From contig JAHRXB010000273.1 of the NCBI GenBank assembly GCA_019104905.1, positions 1 through 11,136 on the forward strand: a stretch of 11,136 nt of DNA, read 5' to 3'. The position numbers and the translations under genes are program-made. The notes under the pieces are model-generated. The model saw only the letters and a list, made by a program, of their open reading frames with translations, searched no databases and was not told the DNA's origin. This DNA comes from Bdellovibrio sp. (GTDB lineage: Bacteria > Bdellovibrionota > Bdellovibrionia > Bdellovibrionales > Bdellovibrionaceae). Within the stretch, counting starts at the first letter, position 1. Each line of letters starts with the position of its first letter. Below, one piece after another: positions 6,022 through 11,136 of the stretch.

Positions 6022-7396
6022 ACGCTCTCCGATAGTCGTCTTCGTATCTGACGATATCGTCTTCACCAAAATAAGATCCAAGTTGAACTTCTATAAACTC
6101 CAAAAGAGCTTCCGTATTATTGCGAATACGATGTTTTGCGCCCAACGGAATATGCACATGACTTCCCGCCTTCACGGGAATCACCTGGTCATTTAGAACC
6201 ACTTCTCCAGAGCCTCGAGTGATGGTCCAATGCTCTTCCCGCTTCGCGTGAGACTGATATGAAATCTGCGAATGAGGATTCACCCGAATCATTTTGGATT
6301 TAAAGTGCTCCGTATCTTTAATAATCTCAAAATATCCCCACGGACGATACTCATAGACATGTTCCTTCACCAGCGAAGACTTTTGCTGACTTAAGGCCTC
6401 CACCACATGACGAACATCTTGAGATTGCCCCTTTTTCACTAACATCATGGCATCTTTAGTGTCGACAACAATCACATCTTCCATGCCAATCATCGAGTAA
6501 TGTTTCTGGGAATCTCCAAAAACAAAGTTGTCACTCCCTTTGATGTTGAGAACGTCATGGCCTTCTTGCAACGAGGCCACCGCATCCCACGATCCGACAT
6601 CACTCCAACCACAATCCGTCGGAATGCAGGCCAGTTCATCGCCATTAAGTTTTTCCATGATGGCATAGTCGATCGAAATGCTTTGAACTTTCGAGTAAAC
6701 TTCCTCAAGATTCGACGAGTCCGCCTTCAAAGTAGAAAGCTGCCGCCACAACTCGGGCTGATGCTTTTCAAAAAGACTCACCATGTGACTCACTTTAAAA
6801 ACAAAAATACCTGCATTCCAACTGAAACTGCCTTGAGCAATAAACTCTTTGGCCTTCTGCAAATCTGGTTTTTCATGAAACTTAACAACCGAATAAGCTC
6901 GTAGCGGACCTTGCTCTTTAATGCTGACTGCGCGAGTTTGAATATATCCATACCCAGTCTCTGGATAGGAGGGTGTAATCCCCAGTGTCACAACACGATT
7001 TTCTGCGGCCACAGCTTTCGCAAACTCGACAACTTTTAAAAATGCCTCTTCTTTAGTGATAAGATGATCAGAAGGAAAAATTCCCACCACCTCATGACCT
7101 TTTCCTTGAGCCTCTAGAAGTTTACATAAAGCTGCAATGGCGGGTGCTGTGTTTTTCCCCACGGGTTCATAAACAACCCGCACGCCCTCTGCCTTATTCT
7201 GCTTAAGGTTCAGCTCCGTCAATGTCTGCAATGCCTGAGAAGTCACAATCCAAGGAGAGCCCATCTTCATACATCTTTGCAGGGTCGAAGTCTGCAACGG
7301 CTGACCAAAAATATCACAAAATTGTTTAGGCATATGTTGCCGAGAAACGGGCCAAAGACGCGTCCCACTTCCTCCTGACAGTACTACCGGTATCAA
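6020..7396 (-). CDS. manC: Mannose-1-phosphate guanylyltransferase / mannose-6-phosphate isomerase (ManC/AlgA type II)
   Basis: The bifunctional-length protein (458 residues) is predicted to make GDP-mannose from mannose-1-phosphate and GTP and to interconvert fructose-6-P and mannose-6-P, in the cytosol. The nucleotidyltransferase half shows Gly-Gly-Ser-Gly-Thr-Arg-Leu-Trp-Pro (8-16), Pro-Lys-Gln-Phe (23-26), Phe-Pro-Ser-Asp-His (107-111), Glu-Thr-Gly-Tyr-Gly-Tyr-Ile (146-152), Glu-Lys-Pro-Asp (175-178), Trp-Asn-Ala-Gly (193-196) and Gly-Trp-Ser-Asp-Val-Gly-Ser-Trp (263-270). The cupin half starts at Arg-Pro-Trp-Gly (351-354) and keeps His383, Glu388 and Pro-Leu-Gly-Ala-Lys-His422 with Asn426, but Lys385 sits where AlgA has the third His of its His-His-His run. 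The start is TTG (7394-7396), set by GGAGG at 7402-7406; no ATG lies in frame upstream. GDP-mannose could feed O-antigen, core or mannosylated lipid A. Confidence 0.93.
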   Translation of the reverse strand: MIPVVLSGGSGTRLWPVSRQHMPKQFCDIFGQPLQTSTLQRCMKMGSPWIVTSQALQTLTELNLKQNKAEGVRVVYEPVGKNTAPAIAALCKLLEAQGKGHEVVGIFPSDHLITKEEAFLKVVEFAKAVAAENRVVTLGITPSYPETGYGYIQTRAVSIKEQGPLRAYSVVKFHEKPDLQKAKEFIAQGSFSWNAGIFVFKVSHMVSLFEKHQPELWRQLSTLKADSSNLEEVYSKVQSISIDYAIMEKLNGDELACIPTDCGWSDVGSWDAVASLQEGHDVLNIKGSDNFVFGDSQKHYSMIGMEDVIVVDTKDAMMLVKKGQSQDVRHVVEALSQQKSSLVKEHVYEYRPWGYFEIIKDTEHFKSKMIRVNPHSQISYQSHAKREEHWTITRGSGEVVLNDQVIPVKAGSHVHIPLGAKHRIRNNTEALLEFIEVQLGSYFGEDDIVRYEDDYRRA

Positions 7397-7419
7397 AGCG
7401 ACCTCCGAACTAAGTTCAT
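7393..7419 (-). other. Eight-codon leader ORF overlapping the manC TTG start
   Basis: ATG at 7417-7419 opens a frame encoding MNLVRRSL. Its TGA stop (7393-7395) overlaps the TTG initiator as TTGA. The manC Shine-Dalgarno lies inside it, so if translated it could couple or interfere with initiation at the weak TTG. It has no clear ribosome binding site of its own. Confidence 0.2.
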
Positions 7420-7450
7420 AATTTATATCATCAAACCCCGGGAGTGCGTA

Positions 7451-7481
7451 ATTATAGTCACACCATGGCCCATTTCGTCAA
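7451..7481 (-). promoter_or_regulatory. Candidate sigma70 promoter for manC
   Basis: Reading the minus strand, TTGACG (7476-7481, 5/6) is followed by a perfect TATAAT (7451-7456). The spacer is 19 bases, longer than the ideal 17, which weakens the call. Transcription would start near 7444, giving a leader of about 48 bases before the TTG start. Confidence 0.5.
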
Positions 7482-7572
7482 AAAACTGAGGCCTTTTGTA
7501 AACAGATCGCGTGGCACTTTCACCACAGTCTTTAAAAAGCTCTCGACCCAAAGTCCTAAATCCTTGTCCTGA

Positions 7573-7601
7573 TAGACATTTCCTTCGAAGAAGAGGATAC
7601 T
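7573..7601 (+). promoter_or_regulatory. Candidate sigma70 promoter for the aminotransferase-kdsA operon
   Basis: TAGACA (7573-7578, 5/6) and GATACT (7596-7601, 4/6) are 17 bases apart. The predicted transcription start near 7608 leaves about 30 bases before the ATG at 7638, including GGAGG at 7627-7631 with 6-base spacing. This is a plausible but unproven promoter, facing away from the manC promoter. Confidence 0.42.
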
Positions 7602-7637
7602 TTTTTTGTCGTAAATATTCAAATTTGGAGGCCTTTT

Positions 7638-8747
7638 ATGTCTATTCCTTTTATTGACCTCAAAGCCCAGTACAAAGCTTTGAAACCATCCATTGATTCA
7701 CGCATTCAAAAAGTTCTAGATCATGGCGCCTATGTCAACGGACCGGAAGTTGTTGAGCTTGAACAAACCTTGGCAAAATACGTTGGCACAAAACATTGTC
7801 TCACAATCGCCAACGGAACCGACGCCCTTTGGGTTCCCTTAATGGCCCTGGGCATCGGTCAAGGCGACGAGGTCATTACCACGGCTTTCTCTTTTATCGC
7901 AACGGCAGAGGTTATCGTTCTTGCGGGAGCAAAACCCGTTTATGTCGACATTGATCCGAAGACCTTCAATATCGATATCAACAAGATTGAGGCCGCCATC
8001 ACTCCTCGCACTAAAGCGATCATGCCCGTTTCCTTGTACGGCCAAATGCCTGACATGGACAAAATCAACGCCATCGCAAAAAAACACGGGCTTCATGTTA
8101 TCGAAGACGCAGCACAAAGCTTCGGTGCTCGCTACAAAGACCAGCGCAGCGGCAGCTTAACGACAGCAACTGGCACAAGCTTCTTCCCAGCAAAACCCCT
8201 GGGCTGCTACGGCGATGGCGGAGCCATCTTCACTAACGATGACAATCTCTACAAAATCGTAAAAGAAATCCGCGAACACGGCTCTGAGTCGCGCTACTAT
8301 CACACTCGCCTTGGAATCAATGGCCGCCTCGACACAATCCAATGTGCGATCCTCTTGGCAAAGATGGAAAGATACGATTGGGAACTAGACCAACGTCAAC
8401 GCGTGGCAGATCGCTACAATGATGCTTTTTCTTCTATTAAGGCCGATGGCTTCAGCACACCATTCGTAGAATCCACCTGCAAATCTGCATGGGCTCAATA
8501 CACTCTCACAGTGAAGGATCGTGCGGGATTCCAAAAGAAGATGTCCGAAGCGGGTGTACCCACTTCCGTGCACTACCCTCGCATTATGCCAGATCAACCT
8601 TGGTACAAAGAGCATACAGCAGATCCCAAGCAGGAATTGCCAATGGCTCGTTGGGCTGCCGAGCATGTGATCAGCTTGCCAATGTATCCTGATATGGACA
8701 ATGCAACCCAAGATAAGATTATTGCCGCAGTCAAAGGGGCTTTCTAA
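7638..8747 (+). CDS. DegT/DnrJ/EryC1 sugar-nucleotide aminotransferase, WbpE/GnnB-like
   Basis: This 369-residue PLP enzyme resembles Pseudomonas WbpE nearly end to end: Phe-Ile-Asp-Leu-Lys (5-9), Gly-Pro-Glu-Val (35-38), Ala-Asn-Gly-Thr-Asp-Ala-Leu (58-64), Gly-Asp-Glu-Val-Ile (76-80), Ile-Glu-Asp157-Ala-Ala-Gln160, Ser-Phe-Phe-Pro-Ala-Lys186-Pro-Leu-Gly, Tyr-Gly-Asp-Gly-Gly-Ala (191-196) and Gly-Arg230-Leu-Asp. Lys186 is the Schiff-base lysine and Asp157 pairs with the pyridine nitrogen. WbpE transfers an amino group from glutamate to C3 of UDP-3-keto-GlcNAcA; the related GnnB aminates UDP-3-keto-GlcNAc for GlcN3N lipid A. The sequence does not separate these substrates, and no partner dehydrogenase is visible. 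The start follows GGAGG with 6-base spacing. The stop overlaps the kdsA ATG by one base, so the two are probably co-translated. Confidence 0.9.
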   Translation: MSIPFIDLKAQYKALKPSIDSRIQKVLDHGAYVNGPEVVELEQTLAKYVGTKHCLTIANGTDALWVPLMALGIGQGDEVITTAFSFIATAEVIVLAGAKPVYVDIDPKTFNIDINKIEAAITPRTKAIMPVSLYGQMPDMDKINAIAKKHGLHVIEDAAQSFGARYKDQRSGSLTTATGTSFFPAKPLGCYGDGGAIFTNDDNLYKIVKEIREHGSESRYYHTRLGINGRLDTIQCAILLAKMERYDWELDQRQRVADRYNDAFSSIKADGFSTPFVESTCKSAWAQYTLTVKDRAGFQKKMSEAGVPTSVHYPRIMPDQPWYKEHTADPKQELPMARWAAEHVISLPMYPDMDNATQDKIIAAVKGAF

Positions 8748-9598
8748 TGAACACAGGATTTGGTCCTCTCGCAAAACCGGTTGTCCTCAAGACAGCAAAT
8801 GAAACCATCACTTGGGGAGACGGAAAAAACTTTGTTCTTTTCGCGGGTCCCGACATTATCGAAGACGAAGGCATGGTTTTAGAAACTGGCAAAGAGATTC
8901 AAAAAATTACTAAAGCATTGGGCATTCCCTGGATCCTCAAATGCTCCTTCGATAAAGCCAATCGCCAAAGCGCTGCGAGCTTCCGCGGCCCTGGCGCGAA
9001 CTCAGCTCTTAAAAGTCTTGAGAAAATCAAAGGGGAACTGGGCTGCGCTCTTTTAACCGACGTTCATGAAACTATTCAGGTGAAAGAAACCGCCGAAGTG
9101 GCCGACGTTCTACAAATCCCCGCTTTCCTTTCTCGCCAAACCGATCTTTTGGTTGAGACGGCCAAAACAGGCAAGGTCATCCACATCAAGAAGGGTCAGT
9201 TCTTGGCTCCTTGGGACATGAAGGCTATTGCGCAAAAAGCTGTGAATGCCGGCAACGATAAAATCCTCTTGTGTGAACGCGGAACGACCTTTGGCTACAA
9301 CCGTCTTATCAACGACATGACAGGGCTCGTAGAAATGCGCCGTTTGGGCTTCCCCGTAATCATGGATTGCACTCATTCCACTCAACTTCCTGGAGCCACC
9401 GGTGAAAGCAGTGGCGGACGTGGTGAAATGGTGTGGCCCTTGGCCCGCGCCGCAATGGCGGTGGGAGTGGATGGAATCTTCCTAGAGACTCATCCCAACC
9501 CTGAAAAGGCTCTGTGCGATGGTCCGACATCTTTACCACTTAAAAACCTTGAGGCTGTCCTGACAAATCTTAAAAAAATCTGGACAACTCATTTCTAA
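8747..9598 (+). CDS. kdsA: 3-deoxy-8-phosphooctulonate (Kdo-8-P) synthase
   Basis: The enzyme condenses phosphoenolpyruvate with arabinose-5-phosphate to give Kdo-8-P for the LPS inner core. The 283-residue TIM barrel shows Lys65-Cys-Ser-Phe-Asp-Lys-Ala-Asn-Arg (65-73), Phe-Arg-Gly-Pro-Gly (79-83), Thr-Asp-Val-His-Glu (104-108), Phe-Leu-Ser-Arg-Gln-Thr-Asp (127-133), Lys-Lys-Gly-Gln-Phe-Leu-Ala-Pro-Trp-Asp (148-157), His210, Glu247-Thr-His-Pro and Cys257-Asp258-Gly-Pro. The body resembles the metal-dependent Aquifex class, which binds metal through Cys, His, Glu and Asp. Here the Cys position in Ala-Gly-Pro-X-Ile-Ile-Glu is Asp36, whereas metal-independent E. coli KdsA has Asn, and the Cys-Asp-Gly-Pro motif is of the E. 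coli type. The N-terminus is about 20 residues longer than Aquifex KdsA. It overlaps the aminotransferase stop (TAATG), with GGGG about 7 bases upstream. Confidence 0.95.
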   Translation: MNTGFGPLAKPVVLKTANETITWGDGKNFVLFAGPDIIEDEGMVLETGKEIQKITKALGIPWILKCSFDKANRQSAASFRGPGANSALKSLEKIKGELGCALLTDVHETIQVKETAEVADVLQIPAFLSRQTDLLVETAKTGKVIHIKKGQFLAPWDMKAIAQKAVNAGNDKILLCERGTTFGYNRLINDMTGLVEMRRLGFPVIMDCTHSTQLPGATGESSGGRGEMVWPLARAAMAVGVDGIFLETHPNPEKALCDGPTSLPLKNLEAVLTNLKKIWTTHF

Positions 9599-9634
9599 GT
9601 AGAGTTCCTAGTTAAATTCAAGTAAGACTGAACC

Positions 9635-10630
9635 ATGGTTAAGCATACAAAAAAGCTCCTGGTTCAGTCTTCCAAGATCCTGTTTTCTGCAGGCATCATT
9701 TACTGGCTGATCCAATCTGGAAAATTAAACTTTGCCGCCCTCAAAAATCTTCTCAGTCCTGGGGCCGCTTCTTTAGCTTTATTTTTAATTTCTCTCAGTC
9801 TCTTTTTTGCAAGTGAACGCTGGCGGATATTAATTCGCTCCCAAAAGCTATCGGTTCACTCGTGGCCCGTCTTCAAACTAAGCCTCATTGGAAGCTTCTT
9901 TAATTTTGCGATGCCTGGGGGGGTCGGCGGCGACGTCATCAAGGCCTATTACTTCACCCGAGAGAACCCCGGCAGCAAAGTTATCGGCGTCACCAGTGTC
10001 CTCATGGATCGCGTCCTAGGACTTTTCGCGATGGTGCTTATGGCGCTCGTTGTGATGCTTTACGATCTACAACATATCGTGAAAACCCCCGCCCTCATGA
10101 CCTTATTTTGGTTCATTACGAGTCTCTTCCTCGTCTTTGTGGTCGCTCTCTCTTTAGTTTTTTCGCAAAAAGTCTACGATGCGGGCGTCTTAAAAAGAGT
10201 TATCGCGAAACTTCCCCTCTCTGCGAAATTCATGAAGCTCTATGAGAGCATGCACATCTATGGAAAAGACGGGAAAAGATTTTTTGCTGTGATCCTCATC
10301 AGCCTTGTGGCGCAAACGAGCTCCATTATCTTCCTTTATCTTGCTGGATACATGGCCGGCTTCACAGATGTTTCACTTAAGACCTATTTCCTTGTAGCAC
10401 CTCTTGGCTTTATGGCCACGGCGATCCCCATCTCCCCAGCGGGAGTCGGCGTCGGACAAGCTGCTTTTTACTTCTTATTCAATCTCTACACAGGTCACTC
10501 GTCAGATTTAGGCCCCACGGTGATCACCGCCCAACAAGTCGGTGTCTTCCTTGTGAGCCTTCTGGGAGCTTTCTTTTACCTTCGCCGCAAGGACCGCGTC
10601 GAGACCACAAAAATCGAAGATATGAACTAA
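9635..10630 (+). CDS. LPG-synthase TM domain / UPF0104 integral membrane protein
   Basis: This 331-residue, very hydrophobic inner-membrane protein has about eight predicted segments (near 13-28, 44-60, 78-94, 117-143, 154-177, 216-240, 250-268 and 296-316). It has the two hallmarks of the lysylphosphatidylglycerol-synthase TM family (PF03706): Asn-Phe-Ala-Met-Pro-Gly-Gly-Val-Gly-Gly-Asp (90-100) and Pro-Ile-Ser-Pro-Ala-Gly-Val-Gly-Val-Gly-Gln (265-275). There is no soluble aminoacyl-transferase domain, so it is the membrane part alone, as in UPF0104 proteins. Relatives have been proposed to move lipids or lipid-linked sugars; its cargo is unknown. It follows kdsA by 36 bases on the same strand, which suggests a role in envelope glycolipids (inference). 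The start is ATG 9635, with an in-frame stop just upstream at 9629-9631 and only a weak Shine-Dalgarno. The stop overlaps that of the convergent phosphatase. Confidence 0.87.
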   Translation: MVKHTKKLLVQSSKILFSAGIIYWLIQSGKLNFAALKNLLSPGAASLALFLISLSLFFASERWRILIRSQKLSVHSWPVFKLSLIGSFFNFAMPGGVGGDVIKAYYFTRENPGSKVIGVTSVLMDRVLGLFAMVLMALVVMLYDLQHIVKTPALMTLFWFITSLFLVFVVALSLVFSQKVYDAGVLKRVIAKLPLSAKFMKLYESMHIYGKDGKRFFAVILISLVAQTSSIIFLYLAGYMAGFTDVSLKTYFLVAPLGFMATAIPISPAGVGVGQAAFYFLFNLYTGHSSDLGPTVITAQQVGVFLVSLLGAFFYLRRKDRVETTKIEDMN

Positions 10631-11136
10631 AGAATCACGGATTTCAAATCGGACCGAACTTCAAACTGAAACGAAGGATGGTCCTTCTGATAGTCCGCTA
10701 AAGTACTCTGCTCCTTACTGAGCTTTTCCGAGGAGAGCAAATATAGACTGCCCACGCCAGCCCCCTCGGCCGCAATAAGATCCGAAGCACTGTCACCGAC
10801 CATCACCGATCTTGCCATATTCACTTTGATTTTAGAATTCACGAGCTGAAACATTCCCGTACGGGGCTTGCGCAAACTCGCCATTAAGCGCCCTGCAGGA
10901 GTCGCCTCTTGGTCTATAAAAAATGACCAAACACACTCGTCAATCCAGCAAGACTTTTCCGCCAAAAGAGCCAACATTTTTTGATGAACCGCCTGATACT
11001 CCGCCCAAGAAATCCAGCCACGCCCTAAGCCTGACTGATTGGTCACCAAGGCCACCCAATAGCCTTTCTGATGCGCCCGAGAGATCAAGTCCTCAATGCC
11101 TGGCTGAAGCTCAACTTTATCAGGGTCCTTATTGTA
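10627..11136 (-). CDS. HAD-IIIA phosphatase, GmhB-like, N-terminus outside window
   Basis: The frame is open to the window edge, giving 169 visible residues. The first HAD motif (Asp-X-Asp-Gly) lies upstream, off the edge. Visible motifs are Val-Thr-Asn-Gln-Ser-Gly-Leu-Gly-Arg-Gly (motif II), Leu-Arg-Lys-Pro-Arg-Thr-Gly-Met (motif III lysine and the GmhB/HisB-N Lys-Pro-X-X-Gly-Met signature) and Val-Gly-Asp-Ser-Ala-Ser-Asp (motif IV). GmhB removes the 7-phosphate of D-glycero-manno-heptose 1,7-bisphosphate for LPS heptose. Typical GmhB and HisB-N carry a Cys-X-His ... Cys-X-Cys zinc loop just before Arg-Lys-Pro; here that stretch has a single Cys and no such pattern. Histidinol-phosphatase or another sugar phosphatase activity is also possible. 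The TTG at 11086-11088 is not the true start because coding similarity continues upstream (Pro-Gly-Ile-Glu-Asp-Leu-Ile). No terminator separates it from the convergent gene. Confidence 0.82.
   Translation of the reverse strand, partial: YNKDPDKVELQPGIEDLISRAHQKGYWVALVTNQSGLGRGWISWAEYQAVHQKMLALLAEKSCWIDECVWSFFIDQEATPAGRLMASLRKPRTGMFQLVNSKIKVNMARSVMVGDSASDLIAAEGAGVGSLYLLSSEKLSKEQSTLADYQKDHPSFQFEVRSDLKSVIL

Noticed and set aside
7465..7572. A 35-codon basic ORF in the manC/aminotransferase divergent region
   Set aside because: There is no Shine-Dalgarno, its ATG lies between the -10 and -35 of the opposite promoter, and I see no family resemblance. It is probably chance, although relatives could be checked.
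7638..8747. KdnA (8-amino-Kdo aminotransferase) because of the adjacent kdsA
   Set aside because: The sequence follows WbpE almost throughout (for example Ser-Phe-Phe-Pro-Ala-Lys-Pro-Leu-Gly) and not the KdnA pattern, and no kdnB-like gene is adjacent.

Overview
The window looks like chromosomal DNA of a Gram-negative bacterium. It carries genes for LPS sugar precursors (GDP-mannose, an amino-sugar nucleotide, Kdo-8-phosphate) together with exported proteins and good Shine-Dalgarno sites. The mix of a lipoprotein trypsin-like protease, a YkuD_2 murein transpeptidase, mannose supply and diamino-sugar type aminotransferase chemistry suggests a Bdellovibrio-like predator (Bdellovibrionota). That assignment is recollection and inference, since no rRNA or other marker is present.

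Layout. Positions 1-449 (-) hold the N-terminal part of a secreted S1-family serine protease with a lipobox. A short divergent promoter region follows, then an AidB-type acyl-CoA dehydrogenase (576-2126, +). A strong bidirectional terminator (2145-2176) separates it from a convergent 794-residue exported protein of unknown function (2199-4583, -), whose N-terminal third is a Gly/Asn-rich and then Asp/His-rich tandem repeat tract. A 618-base gap (4584-5201) contains two abutting perfect hairpins and a possible 44-codon ORF. Next come a murein L,D-transpeptidase-like protein (5202-5996, +), a second bidirectional terminator touching both flanking stop codons, and a ManC/AlgA-type bifunctional mannose enzyme (6020-7396, -, TTG start).

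The right-hand third is an envelope-sugar locus. A divergent promoter region (7397-7637) separates manC from a + strand operon: a WbpE/GnnB-like sugar aminotransferase (7638-8747), kdsA (8747-9598, one-base overlap) and an eight-helix LPG-synthase-TM/UPF0104 membrane protein (9635-10630). The operon ends with its stop codon overlapping the stop of a convergent GmhB-like HAD phosphatase (10627-11136, -, 5' end outside the window).

Together manC, the aminotransferase and kdsA would supply GDP-mannose, a 3-amino-sugar nucleotide and Kdo-8-P. This fits an unusual LPS such as the neutral, mannose-capped GlcN3N lipid A reported for Bdellovibrio. The main oddities are a KdsA with Asp at the residue that normally separates the metal-dependent (Cys) and metal-independent (Asn) classes, a GmhB-like phosphatase without the zinc loop, and the DDH-repeat exported protein. 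No mobile elements, CRISPR arrays, tRNAs or rRNAs were seen.
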